Assembly: GCA_944358685.1 (NCBI GenBank)
Contig: CALVRQ010000050.1
Location: 1 to 10,079 of the forward strand
Length of the DNA: 10,079 bases
Direction: 5' to 3'
From: an uncultured Bacilli bacterium
Lineage (GTDB): Bacteria; Bacillota_I; Bacilli_A; RF39; UBA660
Below, piece after piece: positions 1 to 6,091 of this stretch. The translations under genes and the position numbers were made by a program. How positions within the stretch are numbered: position 1 is the first letter of the stretch; each line of letters opens with the position of its first letter. A model generated the notes under the pieces. It was not told where the DNA came from. It saw only the letters and a list, made by a program, of their open reading frames with translations, and searched no databases.

Positions 1-21
1 CTTTATGATAAGTCTTTTTTT

Positions 22-30
22 TGTTATAAT
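22..30 (+). promoter_or_regulatory. Extended -10 promoter of the regulator operon
   Basis: TGTTATAAT is a perfect -10 hexamer (25-30) with an extended TGn element. The hexamer 17 bp upstream (2-7, TTTATG) is a poor -35, which is usual for extended -10 promoters. Predicted initiation near 36-38 leaves a leader of only about ten bases before the ATG at 47. In so AT-rich a sequence a chance match is possible, and an upstream promoter outside the window cannot be excluded. Confidence 0.55.
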
Positions 31-35
31 ATTTT

Positions 36-40
36 AGGTG
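36..40 (+). promoter_or_regulatory. Shine-Dalgarno site fixing the start of the response regulator
   Basis: AGGTG lies six bases before ATG 47. The in-frame GTG at 38-40 is part of this ribosome-binding site, so it is not the likely start codon. Confidence 0.65.
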
Positions 41-46
41 ATTGCT

Positions 47-712
47 ATGCACAAAATATTGATTATTGAAGATGAAGTTAAGATTAGGGATGAGCTTGCT
101 AATTTTTTGAAGAATAATGGTTATGAAGTTTTGATTATTGATAATTTTGAAAATACGTTAAATGATATTTTAATGATGGATGTAGATTTAATTTTGATGG
201 ATATTAATATACCGGGTATTAATGGAATGCATTTATGTAGAGAAATTCGGAAAGAAAAGAAAGTCCCAATTATTGTTGTTACTAGCAGGAATAGTGAAAT
301 AGATGAACTTATTTGTATGAATTATGGGGCGGACGATTTTATTACAAAACCATATAATTTACAAATTTTACTCGCACATATTGAAGCGGTTTTAAAAAGA
401 AGTATGCCTACAGTTAGTCATGTTTTAGATTATGAAGGAATGAAGGTTAATTTATCTAAAGGGGTTATAGAATATAAGGGAGAAAATGTGATATTAACTA
501 AAAATGAACTTTCTATTTTAGCTTATTTACTTGAAAATAGAGGTAAGGTTGTATCTCGTGATGATTTGATGAGTTTTTTATGGGATAGTGAGATGTTTGT
601 AGACGATAATACGCTTACTGTTAATATTACAAGACTTCGTAAGAAATTAGAGGAACTAGGATTTAGTGATGTAATTGAAACTAGAAGAGGATGGGGTTAT
701 ATCATATTATGA
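47..712 (+). CDS. bceR: Bce-type two-component response regulator (OmpR/PhoB family)
   Basis: This is a DNA-binding response regulator of 221 aa, the usual OmpR-family length. The receiver domain (about 1-115) has the acidic pocket EDE at 8-10, phospho-acceptor D52 in LMDINIPG, the switch T79 and invariant K101 in TKP. A winged-helix output domain follows (about 125-221) and ends in the typical RRGWGY hairpin. I start it at ATG 47, because the upstream in-frame GTG at 38 is part of the Shine-Dalgarno site. Its stop overlaps the kinase start as ATGA, which suggests translational coupling. Context (BceS-like kinase, BceAB-like transporter, operator at 2090-2103) assigns it to the Bce group, which switches on a peptide-antibiotic transporter when phosphorylated. 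The family is firm; the symbol is by analogy and the inducing compound is unknown. Confidence 0.9.
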   Translation: MHKILIIEDEVKIRDELANFLKNNGYEVLIIDNFENTLNDILMMDVDLILMDINIPGINGMHLCREIRKEKKVPIIVVTSRNSEIDELICMNYGADDFITKPYNLQILLAHIEAVLKRSMPTVSHVLDYEGMKVNLSKGVIEYKGENVILTKNELSILAYLLENRGKVVSRDDLMSFLWDSEMFVDDNTLTVNITRLRKKLEELGFSDVIETRRGWGYIIL

Positions 713-1755
713 AATTTAGTGATTATTTAAAAGAAAAGTTTCCTTTAATTTTTGCTTATATGAGTGTGACTTTACTTATTATAATTGTTTTATTAGCTTT
801 TGATTTATATTATACTGGCATTATTATGATTGTGTTTTTGTTAGTAGTATTAGGAATTATTTTATTTTTTTATCAGTTTTATCAGAAAAAAAGTTTTTAT
901 GATAAACTTTATGTGGTTTTGAATAATTTAGATAATAAAGTTTTAACGCATGAGACGATGGAAGATGCCAGTTTTATTGATGGTAGAATTTTATTAGATG
1001 TACTTAGGGAGACAGATAAGTATAAAATTGAAGAAATCAATAAGTATAAGTATCTTTTAGAGGAATTTCAAGAGTTTATGGAGCTTTGGGTACACGAGAT
1101 TAAAACACCACTTTCGGCAATTAATTTAATTTGTGAAAATAATAAAAATAAAGTTACAAATAGTATTAATGAAGAAGCTAGGAAAATTGATGGTTTTATT
1201 GAAATGATTTTGTTTTATGCGAGAAGTCAAATGCCGGAGAAAGATTATTTGGTTAAAAGTTGTAATTTGAATGATATTATAAATAAGGTGATTATTCGAA
1301 ATAAAAATAGTTTTTTAGAGAAAAATATTCGTTTAGATATGCATGACTTAGTGGTTAAAGTTAGGACGGATAGTAAATGGATGGAGTTTATTATTAATCA
1401 GATTGTGGTTAATAGTATTAAGTATACTTTAGATAAACCTCTTATTGAAATATATTCTATAAGTGATAAGGAAAGTGTAAGTTTAATTATTCGTGATAAT
1501 GGAATTGGCATTGGTCAGAAAGATTTACCTAGAGTATTTGAAAAAGGTTTTACTGGTGAAAATGGTAGAAGTAAGTATAATTCTACTGGTATGGGATTAT
1601 ATTTAGTTAAAAAGTTATGTTTAGCTTTAGGTAATAATGTTATAATAGATAGTACTGAGGGAGTTGGAACAACGGTTAAAATTATTTTTCCGCTTGGCTC
1701 ATTTACAGATAAAATGATAGGAGATGAAGATTATGGGATTAAAAGTGAAAAGTAA
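709..1755 (+). CDS. bceS: Bce-type intramembrane-sensing histidine kinase
   Basis: This 348-aa membrane kinase has two close transmembrane helices (about 12-31 and 37-56) joined by a loop of only about five residues, so it has no extracellular sensor domain. That is the mark of intramembrane-sensing kinases, which in Bce systems receive their signal from the ABC permease. A cytoplasmic linker leads to the H-box WVHEIKTPL with H129, a wording typical of BceS proteins. The ATPase domain has the N-box with N235, the G1 box DNGIGIG (263-269), the F-box FEKGFTG and the G2 box GMGL (294-297), so it looks catalytically intact. I chose ATG 709, which overlaps the regulator stop (ATGA), over ATG 691, where the purine-rich sequence abuts the codon with no spacing. 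Its 3' end overlaps the next gene by 23 nt. Confidence 0.9.
   Translation: MKFSDYLKEKFPLIFAYMSVTLLIIIVLLAFDLYYTGIIMIVFLLVVLGIILFFYQFYQKKSFYDKLYVVLNNLDNKVLTHETMEDASFIDGRILLDVLRETDKYKIEEINKYKYLLEEFQEFMELWVHEIKTPLSAINLICENNKNKVTNSINEEARKIDGFIEMILFYARSQMPEKDYLVKSCNLNDIINKVIIRNKNSFLEKNIRLDMHDLVVKVRTDSKWMEFIINQIVVNSIKYTLDKPLIEIYSISDKESVSLIIRDNGIGIGQKDLPRVFEKGFTGENGRSKYNSTGMGLYLVKKLCLALGNNVIIDSTEGVGTTVKIIFPLGSFTDKMIGDEDYGIKSEK
1719..1723 (+). promoter_or_regulatory. Shine-Dalgarno site inside the kinase gene
   Basis: AGGAG lies nine bases before ATG 1733 and directly against ATG 1724, so it supports 1733 as the start of the small gene. The site lies within the kinase coding sequence. Confidence 0.55.
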
Positions 1756-2077
1756 TAGAAATGAAAATGATGCTTTAACATTTAAAGTGGATGATATTGA
1801 TTTTGTATTTTCTTTTGATAATATAGAGAAAAAGGTAAAATTAAATGAGAAAAGCAGTGTTCTTTTAAAAGAAGCTGTGAAAGGTGATAGAAAACTTTCT
1901 AAAAATAAAAAGAAGATTGTAGCTGGTGATTATGAGGTTAAGCTTAATTCAAGTGAAGAAGTTAATAATTTATGGATTATGGCTTTCGATAAGTTAACCG
2001 AATATAAATTAATTGAACAAGAAGGTAAAATTTATACGGTTACGTCCAAAGGAATTAAATATGTTGAAACTCTTTAA
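1733..2077 (+). CDS. Small unrecognised protein with probable C-terminal winged helix
   Basis: This 114-aa soluble, lysine-rich protein is translated from within the end of the kinase gene (23-nt overlap, AGGAG at 1719-1723). No signal peptide or membrane helix is visible. Residues 15-37 look like short beta strands and 38-50 like a helix (SSVLLKEAV). Residues 73-114 follow a winged-helix pattern: a long helix with LWIMAFDKLTEYKLI, a two-strand wing EQEGKIYTVT, then a final helix SKGIKYVETL. The shape resembles a domain I recall, without certainty, at the C-terminus of some larger prokaryotic proteins (acidic turn, W..AL..L...GLI, Y.LT..G). Standard Bce operons have no such member, so a role in tuning the kinase or regulator is only inference. 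Its stop codon lies inside the terminator hairpin that ends the operon. Confidence 0.75.
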   Translation: MGLKVKSNRNENDALTFKVDDIDFVFSFDNIEKKVKLNEKSSVLLKEAVKGDRKLSKNKKKIVAGDYEVKLNSSEEVNNLWIMAFDKLTEYKLIEQEGKIYTVTSKGIKYVETL

Positions 2078-2092
2078 GGAGTTTTTTTCTTA
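2067..2092 (+). terminator. Intrinsic terminator of the regulator operon
   Basis: The arms AAACTC (2067-2072) and GAGTTT (2079-2084) form a hairpin extended by one T-G pair, followed by a T-rich tail (T run 2082-2088, then CTT). The arms flank the TAA stop (2075-2077) of the small gene. The stem is short and AT-rich, so some read-through into the transporter genes is likely. Confidence 0.65.
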
Positions 2093-2103
2093 CGAAAGTG
2101 TAA
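2090..2103 (+). promoter_or_regulatory. Predicted operator for the Bce-type regulator
   Basis: TTACG-AAAG-TGTAA matches the consensus described for BceR-like regulators (TNACA-N4-TGTAA) at all but one position. It sits inside a slightly different perfect inverted repeat, CTTAC (2089-2093) and GTAAG (2100-2104). It lies 20 bp before the -35 box of the transporter promoter, centred about 62 bp before the predicted transcription start, where an activator would be expected. The consensus is established for the family; binding by this regulator is inferred. Confidence 0.7.
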
Positions 2104-2108
2104 GGATT

Positions 2109-2113
2109 TGTAA
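2109..2113 (+). promoter_or_regulatory. Additional TGTAA half-site between operator and promoter
   Basis: A second TGTAA, followed by G as in the first, starts exactly 10 bp after the one at 2099. It is therefore on the same face of the helix and 10 bp before the -35 box. Secondary binding sites downstream of the main operator are known for Bacillus subtilis BceR-type promoters. With only five bases the match alone is weak. Confidence 0.45.
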
Positions 2114-2123
2114 GATTAATAGA

Positions 2124-2152
2124 TTGTTATATAAAAGGTATATTAGTATAAT
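2124..2152 (+). promoter_or_regulatory. Sigma-A-type promoter of the transporter operon
   Basis: TTGTTA (2124-2129), a 17-bp spacer and a perfect TATAAT (2147-2152) put the transcription start near 2159. That excludes the GTG at 2155 as start codon and leaves a leader of about 14 bases carrying the Shine-Dalgarno site. Confidence 0.75.
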
Positions 2153-2160
2153 TAGTGGCA

Positions 2161-2167
2161 GAGGTGA
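2161..2167 (+). promoter_or_regulatory. Shine-Dalgarno site of the ABC ATPase gene
   Basis: GAGGTGA ends five bases before ATG 2173 and decides for this start over the upstream GTG at 2155. Confidence 0.75.
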
Positions 2168-2172
2168 AGAAA

Positions 2173-2940
2173 ATGGATAAAATTTTGAAAGTTTCTAATG
2201 TAGAGAAATATTATGGAAATCGCTCTAATTTAACTAAGGCGATTGATAATATTTCATTTGATGTAGAAGAGGGTGAGTTTGTTGGAATTATGGGAGCTTC
2301 TGGTTCTGGTAAGACGACACTTTTAAACTGCATTTCAACGATTGATAAGGTAACTAGTGGGCATATTTTGATTAACGGAACTGATGTTACAGAGCTTAAG
2401 GGTGATAAGTTAAATAAGTTTAGGAGAGAAGATTTAGGTTTTATTTTTCAAGATTTTAATTTACTTGATACTTTAACGGGGTATGAAAATATTGCGCTTG
2501 CTTTGACAATTCAAGGCAAAAAACCAAAAGAGATTGATAGTATGATTAAGGAAGTGGCTAAAACACTTAATATTACACATGTTTTAGGTAAGTATCCTTA
2601 TCAGATGAGTGGTGGTGAGAAACAAAGAGTTGCATCAGCTAGAGCGATTATTACGAGCCCTAAACTTATTTTAGCTGATGAACCAACTGGGGCTTTAGAT
2701 AGTAAAAGTAGTAGGATGCTCTTAGAAAAATTGGGTGAACTTAATCAACGTTTAAAAGCGACTATTTTGATGGTTACGCATGATGCTTTTACAGCGAGTT
2801 ATTGTTCGAAAATATATTTTATTAAAGATGGTAAGATATTTAATGAGCTTGTTCGAGGTGATGATTCAAGGAAGGAATTTTTTGATAAAATCATCGATGT
2901 TGTGACATTACTTGGAGGGGATATGAATGATGCTCTTTAA
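2173..2940 (+). CDS. bceA: BceA-like ABC transporter ATP-binding protein
   Basis: This 255-aa cytoplasmic ATPase is of the MacB/LolD/BceA type. Walker A is GASGSGKT (41-48), the Q-loop glutamine is Q93, and the signature is SGGEK (146-150). Walker B is LILADE with catalytic E170, the D-loop is ALD (174-176) and the switch histidine is H203, so all motifs for ATP hydrolysis are present. It pairs with the permease encoded next. In Bce modules the pair removes cell-wall-active peptide antibiotics from their lipid targets and also acts as the sensor for the kinase. I start it at ATG 2173, because the upstream GTG at 2155 lies before the predicted transcription start. The final codons overlap the permease gene by 14 nt, and its GGAGGGG (2914-2920), which encodes part of LGGD, is the permease ribosome-binding site. 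Confidence 0.92.
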   Translation: MDKILKVSNVEKYYGNRSNLTKAIDNISFDVEEGEFVGIMGASGSGKTTLLNCISTIDKVTSGHILINGTDVTELKGDKLNKFRREDLGFIFQDFNLLDTLTGYENIALALTIQGKKPKEIDSMIKEVAKTLNITHVLGKYPYQMSGGEKQRVASARAIITSPKLILADEPTGALDSKSSRMLLEKLGELNQRLKATILMVTHDAFTASYCSKIYFIKDGKIFNELVRGDDSRKEFFDKIIDVVTLLGGDMNDAL

Positions 2941-4912
2941 GTTATCAATAAAAAATATTAAAAAAAGTTTTAAGGATTATGCAATATATTTCTTAACTTT
3001 GGTGCTTGGTGTAGCTATTTTTTATGTGTTTAATGCACTTGATAGTCAGGAAGCGATGCTTGAGCTTAGTGCGACTGAAAAAGATATTATTTCAATTATG
3101 AATGAGTTTTTAAGTGGAGTATCTATTTTAGTGGCAGTTATTTTAGGCTTTTTGGTTATTTATGCGAGTCGGTTTTTGATTAAAAGAAGGAAAAAGGAGT
3201 TTGGTATTTATCTTACTTTAGGAATGGGTAAGAGACAGGTTTCAAAAATTCTTTTAATGGAAACAGTAATAATTGGTCTTATTTCACTTGCTGTTGGTCT
3301 TGGAATTGGAATTATAGCTTCACAGTTTATGAGTATTGTGGTGGCTAAGTTATTTGAGGCTGATATGTCTCGGTTTGAATTCGTCTTTTCAGAGGCTTCG
3401 ATGCTTAAAACAGTGATGTATTACGCGATTATTTATTTAATAGTTATGGTATTTAATGTGTTTGCGGTTACTAAATATAAGTTAATTGATTTGCTTACAG
3501 CGGCTAAAAAAGGTGAAAAGATTAAAACACGTAATTTAACTATTTCAGTAATATTATTTATTATTTCAGTCGGAATACTAGGTTTTGCTTATTATTTAGC
3601 GACGCAAAGATTAGATAGTTTAGATTTATTTAGACTTTCTATATTACTTGGAATTATTGGAACATTTTTGTTATTTTTCTCGATGTCAGGTTTTATTTTG
3701 AAGTTAGTTCAAAGTAATAAAAAAATATATTTAAAAGGTTTAAATATATTTACTTTAAGACAGATAAACAGTAAGGTCAATACAACAGTATTTTCAATGA
3801 GTATTATTTGTTTACTTTTGTTTTTTACAATTACAATATTTTCGTCAGCTTGGAGTATTAATGTGAGTTTGAAAAATGATTTAGTTTATGGCACACCTGC
3901 TGATGTTTTGATTGCATCTTATGCGGAGGATACTAAAGATATAAAGACAGATATTTTAGATAAAGTTGGATATAGCATGGATAACTTTAGTGGATATGTA
4001 GAAGGTAATACTTATGGATTTGAAAGTGTGACAGTTGGCAGTTTACTTACTCCAATATTAGATGATATTTTAAAAAGTTACCCTTATTTGATGGTTGACA
4101 GTTATTTACCGGTTATGAAGATTTCTGATTATAATAAGTTTGCTTCATTTTACGGAAGAGATACTTATACACTTAAAGATAATGAGTTTATTTTAATTGC
4201 AGATTATCCTCAAATGATAGAATATGAAAATATGGCATTGGAAAAAGGTGTAACGATTAAAATTGGGGATAAGGAATATCATAATAAATACGATGAATGC
4301 AGGGAAGGTTTATTACAAATGAGTGGTAATAAAAGCAATACTGGTATTGTAGTTGTACCTGATAATATAGATACTAGTTCAAATGAGACTATTAGAAGTT
4401 ATTTGGCAGCTAATTATAAAGGAGATAAGAAAAAGGCTGAGAATAATTTAATGAAGTATATGGATGAGATAAATTCTAATGGGGCAGTAACTGATACGAA
4501 ATTAGATATTTATACAGCTAGTACTGGACTTAGAGCTATTATGATATTTCTTGGTTTATATTTAGGAGTGATTTTCTTAATTTCATCGGCAGCTATACTT
4601 GCTTTAAAAGAATTATCTGATAGTAGTGATAACAAAGAAAAATATCAAATGTTAAAACGTATTGGGGTTGACAATAAGAAATTAAATAGAGCTTTGTTTA
4701 TACAAATATTTATTTTCTTTATGTTTCCATTAATAATAGCAATTATTCATTCGATATTTGGTATAATGTGTGCGAATACAATTATGGAAAGTATGAGTGT
4801 GACTAGTAATATGACTTCAATACTTACAACAGCTTTACTTATTATAGTTATATATGGAGGATATTTTTTAGTTACTTATATGACAAGTAAACGAATTATC
4901 AATGAAAAATAA
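2927..4912 (+). CDS. bceB: BceB-like ABC transporter permease (FtsX family)
   Basis: This 661-aa integral membrane protein has about ten hydrophobic segments: near 19-37, 63-82, 110-132, 163-181, 205-225, 237-259, 288-308, 535-560, 590-612 and 631-652. A single large extracellular domain of about 225 residues lies between helices 7 and 8 (310-534). This topology and length are specific to BceB-type permeases, in which the extracellular domain decides which peptide antibiotic is sensed and resisted. The charged stretch KRRKKEFGIYLTLGM (87-101) after helix 2 is the FtsX-family cytoplasmic loop. There is no signal peptide beyond helix 1. The start ATG 2927 is six bases after GGAGGGG; ATG 2930 is nearly as good. 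The substrate (bacitracin, a lantibiotic or other) cannot be read from the sequence. Confidence 0.92.
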   Translation: MMLFKLSIKNIKKSFKDYAIYFLTLVLGVAIFYVFNALDSQEAMLELSATEKDIISIMNEFLSGVSILVAVILGFLVIYASRFLIKRRKKEFGIYLTLGMGKRQVSKILLMETVIIGLISLAVGLGIGIIASQFMSIVVAKLFEADMSRFEFVFSEASMLKTVMYYAIIYLIVMVFNVFAVTKYKLIDLLTAAKKGEKIKTRNLTISVILFIISVGILGFAYYLATQRLDSLDLFRLSILLGIIGTFLLFFSMSGFILKLVQSNKKIYLKGLNIFTLRQINSKVNTTVFSMSIICLLLFFTITIFSSAWSINVSLKNDLVYGTPADVLIASYAEDTKDIKTDILDKVGYSMDNFSGYVEGNTYGFESVTVGSLLTPILDDILKSYPYLMVDSYLPVMKISDYNKFASFYGRDTYTLKDNEFILIADYPQMIEYENMALEKGVTIKIGDKEYHNKYDECREGLLQMSGNKSNTGIVVVPDNIDTSSNETIRSYLAANYKGDKKKAENNLMKYMDEINSNGAVTDTKLDIYTASTGLRAIMIFLGLYLGVIFLISSAAILALKELSDSSDNKEKYQMLKRIGVDNKKLNRALFIQIFIFFMFPLIIAIIHSIFGIMCANTIMESMSVTSNMTSILTTALLIIVIYGGYFLVTYMTSKRIINEK

Positions 4913-4938
4913 TCAGAAATTTCTGATTATTTTTGATA
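4905..4938 (+). terminator. Intrinsic terminator of the transporter operon
   Basis: Bases 4905-4934 form a perfect 30-bp palindrome centred on AAATTT and containing AATCAGA and TCTGATT. It can fold as a stem of about 13 bp with a four-base loop, ending in a run of five T. The permease stop codon (4910-4912) lies in the left arm. Confidence 0.8.
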
Positions 4939-5122
4939 TATTAGGAATTTGCTCCCATAAAAAATAGAATTTAATCAAAATAAGAGGGTATGTTAGTATT
5001 TAAGGTTATTTGTTTAGGATATATTTTGATGAAAGTAAGAAAAACTAATTAACAAGATATTTGATTATATGAGACTTTTATATTGGTAAAATAATTTAAG
5101 TGTAAAGAAGTTAATTGATTGA
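4939..5122. other. Intergenic stretch without recognisable features
   Basis: Between the transporter terminator and the promoter of the next gene I see no credible gene, RNA fold, repeat or operator. The only small open frame with a nearby purine run (20 codons from 4990) has the ribosome-binding-like GAGGG just one base before its ATG. Confidence 0.5.
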
Positions 5123-5151
5123 TTGCTAAATATTAGAAATCATTGTATAAT
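5123..5151 (+). promoter_or_regulatory. Sigma-A-type promoter of the acidic protein gene
   Basis: TTGCTA (5123-5128), a 17-bp spacer and TATAAT (5146-5151), the latter next to a TG, predict initiation near 5158. That is next to the ATG at 5159 and so argues for the later start at 5186. Confidence 0.75.
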
Positions 5152-5171
5152 TTAGATAATGAATAAATTAT

Positions 5172-5179
5172 GGGGAGGG
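5172..5179 (+). promoter_or_regulatory. Strong Shine-Dalgarno site fixing the start at 5186
   Basis: GGGGAGGG ends six bases before ATG 5186. The upstream in-frame ATG at 5159 has no such site. Confidence 0.8.
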
Positions 5180-5185
5180 CTTTTT

Positions 5186-5887
5186 ATGAATGATGATACA
5201 TCAAATTCTTTTGAAAAAACTAGTGATTTACACAATGAAAACTATTCATTTAAAAAGGCGGATTTTGATATTTTAAAGAAAGCGCTTATTGAAACTAATT
5301 TTAAGCATGGAGTTAATCAAGTAAAGTTTGTATTGAAAAAAGTATTAGATGATGATAGTGATTGGTATATATATCTTTCTGGAGAAAGTAGAGATATGGT
5401 TTATGACTTAGGTGCTGATAAGATAAGAGAGATAATTGATGAATATGCAGATACGAATAAAAAAGATAAATATGATATTGTGGATAGTTTTGTTCAGAAA
5501 TTATATGATGAAGATGAGTTATTTCGTATATCTGTAGATAGACTTATATGTCCTACTTTGAAAGAAAATAATAAGGAAAACCAAGATTATTTTGATGATT
5601 ATTTAACTGTTATTGATGGAAAACGGTTAATTATTATTGGTGATGTTTCTGATGAACAGTTAAATGATATTTATAATGAACAATTACAAAAGCATGGTAA
5701 AAATGCGATAAAAGAAGTGCTTAATTTTGATTATGATACGATTGGTTCACAAATGGAAATTGGTGATACAGTTAATTTAGGTGTTCTTGGATATATGGTT
5801 TTTAAAGATGAGAGTGGAGTTATTATGATTTACGATGATAATGAGATTGTTTATATATTTCCTGAATGTTTAAGTGTTAGTGATTGA
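5186..5887 (+). CDS. Unrecognised acidic cytoplasmic protein
   Basis: I do not recognise this 233-aa protein. It has no signal peptide, membrane helix or obvious metal-binding or catalytic motif. It is strongly acidic: by hand count about 51 Asp/Glu against 26 Lys/Arg. After a polar, probably disordered N-terminus (1-22), residues 23-125 look mostly helical. A central part has a hydrophobic strand, KRLIIIGDVSDEQ (146-158), and the C-terminal part (190-230) looks beta-rich, with short strands such as LGYMVF and IVYIF separated by acidic turns. It stands alone with its own promoter (5123-5151), a strong ribosome-binding site and a terminator about 90 bases after the stop. Codon use resembles the neighbours, so I see no sign of recent transfer. 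An adaptor, immunity-like or stress role would be a guess. Confidence 0.85.
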   Translation: MNDDTSNSFEKTSDLHNENYSFKKADFDILKKALIETNFKHGVNQVKFVLKKVLDDDSDWYIYLSGESRDMVYDLGADKIREIIDEYADTNKKDKYDIVDSFVQKLYDEDELFRISVDRLICPTLKENNKENQDYFDDYLTVIDGKRLIIIGDVSDEQLNDIYNEQLQKHGKNAIKEVLNFDYDTIGSQMEIGDTVNLGVLGYMVFKDESGVIMIYDDNEIVYIFPECLSVSD

Positions 5888-5978
5888 TAAAATTAGAAGA
5901 TATTTTTGAAAATATGCTTTAAATAAAAGTAGTATAAAGATGTTCTGATACATTTATTTAACAATTTTAAATTATGAT

Positions 5979-6017
5979 AAAGCAATTACGTGTATTTTTG
6001 CGTGATTGTTTTTTTCT
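5979..6017 (+). terminator. Intrinsic terminator after the acidic protein gene
   Basis: CAATTACG (5983-5990) pairs with CGTGATTG (6001-6008) through eight pairs including one T-G. The loop is ten bases and seven T follow (6009-6015); outer A-T and G-T pairs can lengthen the stem. It lies about 90 bases beyond the stop codon, unlike the other terminators in this window. Confidence 0.8.
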
Positions 6018-6032
6018 CTTTTGGTAAGAAAA

Positions 6033-6061
6033 TTGATTATTAAATAAGCCTTTGTTATAAT
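6033..6061 (+). promoter_or_regulatory. Sigma-A-type promoter with extended -10 for deoD and the M16 genes
   Basis: TTGATT (6033-6038), a 17-bp spacer and TATAAT (6056-6061), preceded by TGT, form the best promoter of the window. Initiation is expected near 6068, leaving a leader of about 24 bases with AAGGAGG (6077-6083). Confidence 0.8.
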
Positions 6062-6091
6062 TTATTTATAGTAGAAAAGGAGGGTGGTTTT

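Noticed and set aside
11..21. Run of T at the left edge as the tail of a terminator from an upstream gene
   Set aside because: The hairpin that would precede it is mostly outside the window and no stem can be seen in the first ten bases.
38..46. GTG at 38 as start of the response regulator
   Set aside because: It is part of the AGGTG ribosome-binding site for ATG 47 and would add three residues before the conserved receiver start.
691..708. ATG 691 as kinase start
   Set aside because: The purine-rich sequence abuts it with no spacing; ATG 709 forms the usual ATGA overlap and starts shortly before the first membrane helix.
2155..2172. GTG 2155 as start of the ABC ATPase
   Set aside because: It lies before the predicted transcription start near 2159, and the strong GAGGTGA serves ATG 2173.
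4990..5052. A 20-codon open frame beginning ATG TTA GTA
   Set aside because: Its only ribosome-binding-like sequence is one base from the ATG, it has no promoter of its own, and chance frames of this size are common in AT-rich DNA.
5101..5105. TGTAA upstream of the acidic protein promoter as a second Bce operator
   Set aside because: The partner half-site four bases upstream reads TAATT, far from TNACA; a lone five-base match is expected by chance.
5159..5185. ATG 5159 as start of the acidic protein
   Set aside because: It coincides with the predicted transcription start; GGGGAGGG six bases before ATG 5186 marks the real start.
5900..5915. ATATTT/AAATAT hairpin just after the acidic protein gene as terminator
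   Set aside because: It has only six A-T pairs and no T tract; the hairpin at 5979-6017 is far better.
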